Below are positions 54,691 through 63,125 of a stretch of 64,000 nt of DNA, piece by piece; within the stretch, counting starts at the first letter, position 1, and each line of letters starts with the position of its first letter. The DNA is taken from the NCBI GenBank assembly GCA_963773465.1, contig CAVZBF010000002.1:682001-746000 (forward strand), given 5' to 3'. Under the pieces are notes generated by a model, which worked only from the letters and a program-made list of their open reading frames with translations, searched no databases and was not told where the DNA came from. This DNA is from VBAS01 sp963773465. Lineage in GTDB: Bacteria > Bacteroidota > Bacteroidia > Chitinophagales > Chitinophagaceae. The translations under genes were made by a program, and so were the position numbers.

Positions 54691-54802
54691 AGCTATTGGA
54701 AATTGTATAAATTAGTAAAATATTAGCTTGCAATAGTAAACAAATTAGCCCGAACCAAGGTCATAGTGAAGAGAGAGAGAAATTAAAGGGGGGAACAAAA
54801 CA

Positions 54803-55048
54803 ATGAAATCGAACATTAAACCGAAGTTACTTTTTACAGAAAAGTCTTTACCACTTATTTTAGAGGCTTTTGGCAAATCAATTAATGAAGACGGTATTAT
54901 AATTGAAACCGCTACGGGCGAACCTGTCCTGACTCCAGAAGGCGAAGAAATAGAAGCAAAAAAATTTGGAGGTCTAAAAAGAGGATCAGAAATTTTTATT
55001 AAAGATGATCTCTTCGCTATAATGAACTTAACGGAAGGTAAATACTAA
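54803..55048 (+). CDS. Cargo: small hypothetical protein
   Basis: An 81-residue protein: KPKLLFTEKSLPLILEAFGKSINEDGIIIETATGEPVLTPEGEEIEAKKFGGLKRGSEIFIKDDLFAIMNLTEG. It appears to be a small beta-rich fold. No family recognised. A purine-rich GGGGGG run lies before the ATG. It is first in a two-gene row with the larger gene 39 bp on; the size order (small then large) resembles antitoxin-toxin or immunity pairs, which is only a guess. Confidence 0.6.
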   Translation: MKSNIKPKLLFTEKSLPLILEAFGKSINEDGIIIETATGEPVLTPEGEEIEAKKFGGLKRGSEIFIKDDLFAIMNLTEGKY

Positions 55049-55087
55049 ATTTCTATAGTATAGCCGAAAGTTTTGCCACTACACTTT

Positions 55088-55945
55088 ATGCCTCCTAAAC
55101 AATCAAACCCAAAATTAAATACACCCGATAGAATTAGGGAGCTGGCAAAAAAGAAAGGAGTTACTATAGTTCTTGACATGGATGATTCCTCGCAAGAAGC
55201 GAAAATGGACTCCGCTTATTCTTATTCAAGCCACTCCAAAACTCTCACAATCGTTGCTTCGTCATTAGAGGCTCAGGATAAGCCCTTGCTTCTTGAAATA
55301 ATCAAAAAAGTTTTTACTGGGGGTGGATTAATATGGAAAGATAGCAAGGAAGAAACATTAGATTCCTATAATGAGTATTCAGCTCAAAATACAGATGGTA
55401 AAATTTTGGGATTCTTTCAGGGTATAATGCCGCCAGATGACTTTATAGCGCTAAAATTATCTTTGTATTTGAGAAGTGAACAACTGAAAGGGAAAAACAT
55501 TCATTCTTACAAACAGGATATACGAGATAGATTTGGAGATCGGGGATCTAACATTGCCAATTTATGCTCGGCAGGCTATTTCGAAAATGAATTTATGCCT
55601 CTCTATAATCTTGTATCAAAAGAGGAATTTGCGGAATACTATGAAATTGCTATTGGTAAAAAAGCCAGAGCATTATTTGTTCACTTCGGTATGGATGCAG
55701 AAGAAATTCAATCGGCATTTGAGCAGATGGTTGAAAAAGCCGAAAAATACCACATGCATGATTTTAGAATACATGGCTTAGGAGAAAAGAATGTAGAAAA
55801 TATCAAAAAGTTTTTTGCTACAAGAACACCAAAGGACGACGAAAATTTCATAATACAAAAAGAGTATGAAAAGGTAACCGAACCCCCAGCTATTGAGTAT
55901 GCTGTGATCTTCATCAAACCAGCAGCGCAGCCAGCATCCGAATAA
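55088..55945 (+). CDS. Cargo: 285-residue protein of unknown function
   Basis: No known family. The ATG at 55088 is preferred; a TTG at 55073 is also possible. Residues 1-75 hold a basic helix and two strands (DRIRELAKKKGVTIVLDMDDSS, HSKTLTIVASSLEAQDKPLLLEIIKKVF). The middle is mainly helical (MPPDDFIALKLSLYLRSEQLKGKNIHSYKQDIRDRFGDRGSNIANLCSAGYFENEFMPLYNL). The last third has EEFAEYYEIAIGKKARALFVHFGMDAEEIQSAFEQMVEKAEKYHMHDFRIHGLGEKNVENIKKF. No membrane helix. It ends 50 bp before the right terminal repeat. Confidence 0.65.
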   Translation: MPPKQSNPKLNTPDRIRELAKKKGVTIVLDMDDSSQEAKMDSAYSYSSHSKTLTIVASSLEAQDKPLLLEIIKKVFTGGGLIWKDSKEETLDSYNEYSAQNTDGKILGFFQGIMPPDDFIALKLSLYLRSEQLKGKNIHSYKQDIRDRFGDRGSNIANLCSAGYFENEFMPLYNLVSKEEFAEYYEIAIGKKARALFVHFGMDAEEIQSAFEQMVEKAEKYHMHDFRIHGLGEKNVENIKKFFATRTPKDDENFIIQKEYEKVTEPPAIEYAVIFIKPAAQPASE

Positions 55946-55995
55946 AAGAAATGGTTTTTCCGGCTTATACAGTTTATTCTTTTTTAATGGGCTAA

Positions 55996-56027
55996 GGTGT
56001 CAACTCGTATATAGTTGCCTTTAAGGG
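55996..56027. repeat. Right terminal inverted repeat and target duplication
   Basis: 55996-56019 is the exact inverse of the left 24-bp repeat (starts GGTGTCAACTCG, ends ATAGTTGCC), followed by TTTAAGGG at 56020-56027. Confidence 0.95.
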
Positions 56028-56039
56028 TCAATTCATTAC

Positions 56040-56150
56040 CTTTGGCCGGGCCGACTACCCGATCCCGATAAATCGGGACCATCATCGCACAAGGCCAAAA
56101 GTTGAATAGCATTAATGCAGTACAAGTGTCCGCCTTAGGCGGAAGGGACG
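56040..56150. repeat. Several palindromic repeats upstream of the E2 gene
   Basis: TTTGGCC (56040) pairs with GGCCAAA (56093), enclosing TCCCGATAAATCGGGA (56072-56087), a frequent Bacteroidota palindrome. TCCGCCTTAGGCGGA lies at 56129-56143. Confidence 0.65.
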
Positions 56151-56189
56151 GTGAATAGAATTTCGATTGCTGACTACAAAAAAATAATT

Positions 56190-57593
56190 ATGGCAATAGT
56201 TGACCTGGTAATGCCGAAGCTTGGTGAAAGTATTATGGAAGCTACCATACTGAAATGGCATAAACAACCCGGCGATTCAGTGAGTATGGATGAAACTGTG
56301 CTGGAAATTGCAACTGATAAAGTAGATAGCGAAGTGCCAAGTACTGCAGCGGGTGTAATGGCAGAAATTCTTTTTAATGTAAATGATGTAGTGCCGGTTG
56401 GAGCCGTGATAGCAAGAATAAAAACAGGTGCTGAGGAAAAAGTAACTCCGCAGACTTACACTCCTCCGCCAAAAGCACAAGAGACAAGACACAAGGAACA
56501 GGAAGCAACAGTTGCCGAAGTGGTTTCATCACATCAAACGGCCAGCTATAAACCACCCACTACAAATGGATCGGGCAATCGCTTTTATTCACCACTTGTG
56601 TTGAACATTGCTGCCAGCGAAGGCGTAAGTATGAGTGAGCTTGAAAACATTCCGGGCACAGGTAATGAAGGCAGGGTAACAAAGAAAGATATTCTTCAAT
56701 ATGTAAGTGATCGGAGGGCTGGAGTCCGGAGCCGGGAGTCTGCAGATATAAGGCATGCCTTGTCTGTACCAGAGTCGGGAGTTCAGAATCGGGAGTTCGG
56801 AGCCGGGAGTCAGCAGGAAATTTCTGTGATACAGGAACCCGCGCCACTCACCACTCACAACTCACAACTCACAACTTACGCCGGTAATGTTGAAATAATA
56901 GAAATGGACCGGATGCGCAAGCTGATCGCTGAACATATGGTGAGAAGCAAGCATACAAGTCCGCATGTGACGAGTTTTGTTGAGGCCGATGTAACCAACC
57001 TGGTACTGTGGCGCGATAAAGTAAAAAAGGATTTTGAGAAACGTGAAGGAACGAAAATTACATTTACTCCATTGTTTATTGAAGCGATCGTAAGATGTAT
57101 AAAAAAATTCCCGCTTGTGAATTGCTCACTTGATGGTGATAAAATAATTATTAAGAAAGATATCAATGTGGGAATGGCTACTGCATTGCCAAGCGGTAAC
57201 CTTATAGTACCAGTGATAAGAAATGCGGATCAGTTGAATTTGGTTGGGTTGACAAAACAGGTAAATGCATTGGCTGAAAATGCCCGCAATAATAAATTAA
57301 GACCTGAGGATACACAGGGCGGAACTTTTACTTTAACCAATGTAGGAACATTCGGCAGTTTGATGGGTACACCGATCATTAATCAACCACAGGTGGCGAT
57401 ACTTGCCGTCGGTGCAATCAAGAAACGTCCTGTTGTTATTGAAACTCCCGCGGGTGACAGCATTGCTATCCGCCATATGATGTATTTAAGCATGAGCTAT
57501 GATCATCGTATTGTTGATGGAAGTCTTGGCGCTACGTTCTTAACGTCAGTGGCGAAAGAGCTGGAGAATTTTAATGGTGATCGAGAATATTGA
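56190..57593 (+). CDS. 2-oxoacid dehydrogenase E2 (dihydrolipoamide acyltransferase)
   Basis: A 467-residue E2 core of a 2-oxoacid dehydrogenase complex. The ATG at 56190 gives MAIVDLVMPKLGESIMEATI, the lipoyl domain with lipoyl-Lys in EIATDKVDSEV. A peripheral-subunit-binding domain (FYSPLVLNIAASEGVSMSELENIPGTGNEGRVTKKDILQYV) follows, then the catalytic domain with TSFVEADVTNLVLWRDKVK, TPLFIEAIVRCIKKFP, TFTLTNVGTFGSLMGTPIINQPQVAILAVG and the active-site SMSYDHRIVDGSLG. Sequence is closest to branched-chain/2-oxoisovalerate E2s, by feel. Both linkers contain residues coded by intergenic-type repeats. It works with an E3 such as lpdA; E1 genes are not in the window. Confidence 0.9.
   Translation: MAIVDLVMPKLGESIMEATILKWHKQPGDSVSMDETVLEIATDKVDSEVPSTAAGVMAEILFNVNDVVPVGAVIARIKTGAEEKVTPQTYTPPPKAQETRHKEQEATVAEVVSSHQTASYKPPTTNGSGNRFYSPLVLNIAASEGVSMSELENIPGTGNEGRVTKKDILQYVSDRRAGVRSRESADIRHALSVPESGVQNREFGAGSQQEISVIQEPAPLTTHNSQLTTYAGNVEIIEMDRMRKLIAEHMVRSKHTSPHVTSFVEADVTNLVLWRDKVKKDFEKREGTKITFTPLFIEAIVRCIKKFPLVNCSLDGDKIIIKKDINVGMATALPSGNLIVPVIRNADQLNLVGLTKQVNALAENARNNKLRPEDTQGGTFTLTNVGTFGSLMGTPIINQPQVAILAVGAIKKRPVVIETPAGDSIAIRHMMYLSMSYDHRIVDGSLGATFLTSVAKELENFNGDREY
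56476..56878 (+). repeat. Three kinds of simple repeat inside the E2 linkers
   Basis: ACAAGAGACAAGACACAAGG at 56478-56497 (linker 1), GGAGTCCGGAGCCGGGAGTC and its relatives at 56721-56740 and 56771-56812, and CTCACCACTCACAACTCACA at 56847-56866 (linker 2). All keep the frame and code for polar residues (QETRHKEQEA, GVRSRESAD, SGVQNREFGAGSQ, LTTHNSQLTTY). Confidence 0.75.
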
Positions 57594-57697
57594 TCTTGAT
57601 AGAACGCTGATTTATTAAGATCGTTATGATTGTTTATGACAAATCAGCGCTATTCATAAAAAATCATAATCAATCTGCGTTCCATCATTCACAGATT

Positions 57698-58218
57698 TTA
57701 GTTAGTAGGCGTGCCGTAAGTTTTATTTTCAAACTTAAAGTGTTTGCCTTTTTTTGTCACGATATAAAGATTGTCGTATTCTGAATCGGGCAGATCATTG
57801 GAATTTTTATTTCACCACAAAGCTTATTGACAATATCATCTACGGTATTGGAATGCCCGACGATCAATGAATTTCCTTTTTTTATTTCTTTCAGCTTTTG
57901 AATCAGATGATCGAGTGAATCCCTGGTATTGTAGAGTTCAATTTTAGTGGCGCCTCTTAACTCATTAAATGGCTGTGCAGTGGAAATAGTGCGGATAGTA
58001 TTAGTTGAAAAAATGTAACGAATCCCTTTGCCTTTCAACGCTTCTCTTAATTCAATAGCTCTTACCCTGCCGGCGGCTGAGAGCGGCGGATCATTTGGTG
58101 TGCTCATCGTTGTGCCTGCAGCAGCAGTTTCTTTTTCTGCATGACGGACAATGTAATACTTAACTGAACCACAGGAAGAAAAAATAACGACTAATAAACA
58201 CAATAATATTCTTGGCAT
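57698..58218 (-). CDS. SixA-like histidine phosphatase lipoprotein, one frameshift near 57800
   Basis: A protein of about 173 residues of the histidine phosphatase superfamily. A lipobox is in LLVVIFSSCGS. Catalytic RH is in YYIVRHAEKE, the second conserved part is LSAAGRVRAIELREAL, and the second catalytic His is in NSLIVGHSNTVDDIV. After KIPM the frame is lost; adding one A at 57803 restores IPNDLPDSEYDNLYIVTKKGKHFKFENKTYGTPTN, ending at 57698. Likely dephosphorylates small substrates or phospho-histidine outside the inner membrane. Confidence 0.8.
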
Positions 58219-58308
58219 GGTATTTCTTTTAACAAACTTAAGGTAAACTTACTTTTAAATATTAAAGTCTTTTTTATAAATTACAGTAACGAACTCAACC
58301 GTAAAGCT

Positions 58309-59028
58309 ATGAAATCATTATCCGAAACCTGGTTTGCCGAAGGCTATATTGATTTTGAACTAAAGAAATATACCCTGCTCGCCTACCTGAAGGAAATAAA
58401 TAAATATTTTAACGAAAACAAACTCTATCCCGCAACTTTCCGATATTATTTTTCATTACAATAATATGGTGGCTTTCCGGGAAAATAAAAAATTCCTGCA
58501 GGAACATTTCCCAAAAAAACTTACAGGTATCCAGATGGAAAAATTGCAATTGCTCTATGAGCAAATGATACGAGGATGATGAATTGATGCAGGAACTGGA
58601 AGATATCATTAATTACTCTGCCAGCAAGATGAAAGGCACTATAAACAGCGGCGTAGAAATTTATGAATTTGTGGAAGAAAAGATCAACATCATCCGGTTG
58701 GTATTATTCCGCTTGATACGAAGGAAGGATATTTCTTTTTAAATACGACCGTTCAAAAGCAAACTCTCGTTTATCATTACCGGCTTTCTTTTTTTGAAAA
58801 ACATGATGAAAAATACAGGAGCATAAAAACAGCTTATGTAAATAGCTGGGATAAAAATTTTGTCAACACGTATGAAAATATAAAATCAGAATTGATAAAA
58901 TACCGCAATCAATTACCAAACCCGCCGTATATTCAATACAAATTGAATTGAGTTTCCCGGTTGAAGAAACTTTATTGCCGGTAGCAAAGAGAAGTTTGGT
59001 GAAATATATCAGTACGCAGGCGGCCTGA
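58309..59028 (+). CDS. Conserved hypothetical protein, interrupted by several frameshifts
   Basis: No long frame survives, but conserved pieces can be read one after another: MKSLSETWFAEGYIDFELKKYTLLAYLKEINKYFNENKLYP, then LSDIIFHYNNMVAFRENKKFLQEHFPKKLTGIQMEKLQLLYEQM, ELMQELEDIINYSASKMKGTINSGVEIYEFVEEKI, GIIPLDTKEGYFFLNTTVQKQTLVYHYRLSFFEKHDEKYRSIKT, and FPVEETLLPVAKRSLVKYISTQAA. Together about 235 residues. The start and style match a widespread Bacteroidota protein of unknown function. At least four one- or two-base shifts lie within 720 bp. Confidence 0.65.
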
Positions 59029-59043
59029 TCAATGAGGCAATCT

Positions 59044-59106
59044 TCAATTGGTCAATAGATCAAAATGCGCTCTCAACTATTTGCGCTATTGTACTATTGC
59101 CAATTG
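59044..59106. repeat. CAATTGGTCAATAG inverted repeat between convergent genes
   Basis: CAATTGGTCAATAG at 59047-59060 is matched inversely by CTATTGCCAATTGACCAA around 59094-59112, with an inner CAACTATTTGCGCTATTG. A frequent intergenic repeat type; possibly a terminator for both genes. Confidence 0.55.
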
Positions 59107-59112
59107 ACCAAT

Positions 59113-62092
59113 CTAATAATCCAACCCCCAATCCTTTCCTTTCTTCACCGCCGGCACACCTTCAGTGATCCATTTTGGCGGAGTTTCATCTTTTAACAAC
59201 CAATCAAAATATTGTTGCTCTCTTATTTGAATATCCTTGCGGTTTCTTCTTTCAACAAGATTATGTGCTTCTCCATTATAATTCAGCAGCCAAACTTTTT
59301 TCCCAAGCCTGCGCATGGCAGTAAACAATTCAATTCCCTGGTACCAGGGCACAGCGCCATCAGCATCATTTGACATGATTACAAGCGGTGTAGTTACTTT
59401 GGGTAAATGAAACAGCGGTGAATTTTCAATATACAGATTTGGCTTTTCCCAAAGTGTAGCGCCAATCCGGCTTTGTGATTTTTCATATTGAAACTGGCGA
59501 TTGAGACCACTCTCCCATCTTATACCACCATAAGCACTGGTCATATTTGCAACTGGCGCACCCGCCCATGCTGCTTTAAAAAGTTTTGTCATTGTGACCA
59601 ATTGTGCTACTTGTATACCACCCCAGCTTTGTCCCTGTATGCCAATTCTTGTACTATCGACATATCCTTTTTTTACCAATGCTCTTGCTCCGCTTACAAC
59701 ATGATTGTAAGCATCTCTTGCCAGGATGACCGGTGCCATAATGTATATCAGGTGAAAAAACGATATAACCACGACTTACAAAAAAAGAAATATTCAAGCG
59801 GCTGGGTGTTGGAGACGGTGGATTATAAGTATGCAACCATCGGAATGTGTTTCATAGAAATAGCAGATCATCGGGTATTTTTTCTTTGGATCAAAATTTT
59901 CGGGTTTGTAAACAATACCTTCATTTTCTTTGCCGTTGTATGCTTTCCATTTAAATAGTTCTGCAGTGCCCCAGTTGTAATTTTTTTGTTGGGGATTAAT
60001 TGAAGAAAGCACGTTTACCATTCCATGTTCCATCTCCTCCGTGCATGCCAACTAAATATAAATCTGGCGATGCCTCGAAAGATTCTGCTGTAAAAACATA
60101 AGTTTCCCCATTTTCAGATTTTATAACCTGACCAACAGAAGCTTCGGCATCGACATTGACCGGTTTTAAACTTTGCTGAACTAAGATCATCCGAATATTT
60201 TCCATCCCATAAACCAGATTTCTTATTAATATCATTAAAGGTTCTGAATACCACACTTTGTCCCTCTTCGATAAATCTTTCTTCCGGGTTAACACGGATA
60301 TACCGGTAACTTCTCTTATTTTTTCTATCTCCAATAATTAATGCGGGCGCATTAGAACCATCAGCATTTACTTTCCAAATACCGTATCTGTCATATACAA
60401 GGACCGCCTTATCTCCTTTCTCCCATCCCATAAACCGTAAGGAGTCGGCAAATCAGGTGTGTCAAACTCTTCGTCCCATAACGGCACTTTTATTTTTGAA
60501 GTAATATTTCTTATTTTATCACCATCCCAGGTAAAATAATTCTTTGCTTTGCGGTCATACCACATAATATATTTACCAGTTGGTGAAATAAATGGTGTCG
60601 AAATAATTCCATTCAGATCTTTTACCACCAATTTCTTTGAGCCATCTGCAACATTGATCGCATAAATATCTTTCAATGTATTACCTGTCCATTGTGCTTC
60701 CACTCGTTTACCAAAATCAGTTACGCCAACAAATGTTTCACCGTCGCCTTCATTAGCTTGATAAACTGTCGGCAATTCTTTTGAACCAAGTTGCTTTATC
60801 GTGCTTGATTCAACATCATAAACTGCTAAATAGTTTCTCTGTAATTCTATTTGCAACCGATTTAATTGTGTTGGTTGCAGGTAATCATCATTGTAATGCC
60901 ACACATCCAGTTTTGCTAATTCAAAATCAACCAACGTTGTATCCCTTGGTGGCTGTATTTCGGCAGTACCAAAAAATAAACGTTTACCGCTTTTACTAAA
61001 ACTTACGGTCCCAAATTCACTTACTGTCATTCCCAATTTCATTCCCACAGAATTTTTATCGGCGATCATTGAAGCTGTATCTGCACCGTCTTTATAATAC
61101 CATAGCTTGTATAATTTTTGAAGGTCTTTTGGTTTTGCATTTCGTTCTGCAACAAAAGCCAGTTGTGAACCATCTTCAGAAAAAGAAAAGTTTTTAAAAT
61201 CATTTCCCCCGGTACTGATCGCTTTTTTTTGCAGGCTCCCAAGATCCACTAACCAAACAACAGCCTTACTTAATGAGTCTTTTGAATTCCTTGTTGTCTC
61301 CAACAATAGCTTTGTTCCTTTTTTATCAAAATAATACTCACTTACCAGGGTAAAGATTTTTTCTTCCCCCGTCAAAAGATTTTTGAGAACAAGATCAGTT
61401 CCTTCCGGTGTTGCAGGCGTTGCCGGATCATCGCCTTCAGCATCTTCATAATTGCTAATTTCCAACTGCAAATTTTCAATTTCATCAGCTGCACCTATTT
61501 TTTTCTTTTTTCCTGTCACAACGTTCGGCTGGCTAACAATTACCAGCAATGAATCGATCTTTCTTTTCAAACTGTCAATGATCTTTTTATTTGTTGCATC
61601 TGCAGATGGCGCTTTCGGCTTTTCGGGTTCAGGTTTTTTTTCCAGGTGATAAGCCACCCAACCAAAACCTTTTTCAGGAATTTTATACGTCTTTGCTTTT
61701 GCTACTTTATAAACACTGTCTTTACCCAGTTCAACCACGGCAAAAGAATCTTTCGGCATCTCCTCCGGTTTTTTCTTTTTTATTCTTGCGTCGCGGGTTT
61801 CTTTATAAAAAGGTTTTATTTTAAAAATAGCATAGCGGCTGTCTTCTGAAATAGCGGCATTATAACCTCTCGCAATTGTTTTTTTATACGTTGCATCGGA
61901 GGACTGAATCACCAGCTCGTTATCACCCTCCTGAACAGTAATTGTATAAACAACCCACTTGCCGTCATTGCTCACCATTCTTTCTCCGATGCTTTGCCAG
62001 CTATCGTAAACGGTGTGATCGAGCGGTTTCTTTTGTGCAGGTAAAAAGTTAAAAGTAAAAAGTAAAAAAGCGGTAAACACGTATACTCTCAT
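59113..62092 (-). CDS. S9 family prolyl-oligopeptidase-like serine peptidase, several frameshifts
   Basis: A secreted peptidase of about 980 residues with a long N-terminal beta-propeller part and a C-terminal alpha/beta-hydrolase domain. The signal peptide (RVYVFTAFLLFTFNFLPAQ) is coded by a TACTTTTTACTTTT repeat. Catalytic Ser is in RIGIQGQSWGGIQVAQL, Asp in SNDADGAVPWYQG, and His in NYNGEAHNLVERRNRKD. Intact from 62092 to about 60430; then single-base shifts near 60430, 60190, 60030, 59860 and 59745 move the reading between frames. The expected blocks (YETHSDGC, NISFFVSRGYIVFSPDIHYGTGHPGK) are all present, so errors in this patch are likely. Confidence 0.85.
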
Positions 62093-62137
62093 TTGAAAAA
62101 AATTTGATAGGGATAAAGGTAAGAGTAAACAGGAAAA

Positions 62138-62995
62138 TTACAGGGGCTTTGTTCCCACAATTAAACCGTATATCCATAAACCCTTTTTCATACCAAGATA
62201 TTGGTGTTTACATGCAGCAATATTTTTCTTTTGCATTTCCGTGGCGCGGTTTGAGAAAGTGATTTTCTTCCAAAGCAAATAAAGGTTGGCAAGAAAATAG
62301 AATTTATACAATCGCCGGGAGGAATGCGCCGTAAACTTTGAAATATCTTTAAATGAAATATTTTGAAATCCCGTATTCTTCATAAACTCCTGGAATCGTT
62401 GCGGTGAATCAAGATAATTTACATGCCAGCCGTCAAGCCAGCTTCTTATTGTTGGGTGATTATTGTTGTTAAGGTCGGTTACAAAACCGTCGGCTATAAT
62501 TAATCTGCCCCCGGGTTTTAATAAACGCCAGGCTTCCTTAATGAACTGTTCTTTATCATCTGCATAGCAAATACTTTCACAACCCCATAACACATCGAAG
62601 CTTTCATTTGGAAATGCAGTGGCGCAATAATTCATCACCACAAACTCAACTTTGTTCTCCACCTTCTTTTTAATCGCTAATTCTTTTGCTTTGCTGACCT
62701 GCTGTTCACTCAAACTAATACCCGTAACATGGCACCCGGTCTTTTCTGCTAAAAAAATACTGCTCCCTCCTATTCCGCAACCGGCATCTAAAACCCTATC
62801 GGTGGATTTTATTGCAGCAGTTTCCATCATTACTTCATTCATTCTTAATAATGATTGAGAAAAGCTTTTTACTTTTTTATCCCAGTAGCCATAGTGGATG
62901 GCGAGACTGTTGTTGAGATCCCAACTGTCTTTATAAGCATTTTCCGATTCTGTGTAATAATCAACAATGTTTTTATGGTAATTCGTCAATTGCAT
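62138..62995 (-). CDS. SAM-dependent methyltransferase (tocopherol/cyclopropane-synthase-like)
   Basis: A 285-residue class I methyltransferase. N-terminal YYTESENAYKDSWDLNNSLAIHYGYWDKK is followed by SAM-binding VLDAGCGIGGSSIFLAEKTGCHVTGISLSEQQVSKA, then FDVLWGCESICYADDKEQFIKEAWRLLKPGGRLIIADG. The HYGYWD start and GxGGSS motif are typical of small-molecule or lipid C-methyltransferases such as gamma-tocopherol or sterol types. No pathway neighbours. Confidence 0.88.
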   Translation of the reverse strand: MQLTNYHKNIVDYYTESENAYKDSWDLNNSLAIHYGYWDKKVKSFSQSLLRMNEVMMETAAIKSTDRVLDAGCGIGGSSIFLAEKTGCHVTGISLSEQQVSKAKELAIKKKVENKVEFVVMNYCATAFPNESFDVLWGCESICYADDKEQFIKEAWRLLKPGGRLIIADGFVTDLNNNNHPTIRSWLDGWHVNYLDSPQRFQEFMKNTGFQNISFKDISKFTAHSSRRLYKFYFLANLYLLWKKITFSNRATEMQKKNIAACKHQYLGMKKGLWIYGLIVGTKPL

Positions 62996-63028
62996 CCTGT
63001 AAAATAATTTTAATTCGGAATCTATTCA

Positions 63029-63103
63029 CCACATAGGCACATATAAACATAGATATTCACATAGTCTATGTGTTTCCCGGTGTGCCCTATGTGTATTCTA
63101 AGG
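63029..63103. repeat. CACATAG-type palindromic repeat
   Basis: CACCACATAGGCACAT at 63029 is matched inversely by GTGTGCCCTATGTGT at 63079-63093, with an inner CACATAGTCTATGTG (63059-63073). A frequent repeat type in this phylum. It lies between the methyltransferase and the IS110 gene. Confidence 0.65.
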
Positions 63104-63125
63104 TTTTTAATTGTCCAAATTTAAT

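Larger units (their letters stand above)
51643..56019. mobile_element. IS1595-family compound element with cargo
   Basis: A 4377-bp element with perfect 24-bp terminal inverted repeats (51643-51666 and 55996-56019) and an exact 8-bp target duplication TTTAAGGG on both sides (51635-51642, 56020-56027). Eight-base duplications are the rule for the IS1595 family, to which the transposase at 52465 belongs. Inside are the transposase with a coupled small gene, six other small or medium genes, a structured RNA candidate and several repeat arrays. It lies between cinA and the E2 gene, interrupting neither. Perfect ends and duplication suggest a recent insertion. Some IS1595 groups are known to carry passenger genes. 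Confidence 0.9.

Noticed and set aside
63000..63125. Right boundary of the IS110 element
   Set aside because: No repeated end or duplication could be identified; the CACATAG palindrome is a general intergenic repeat.
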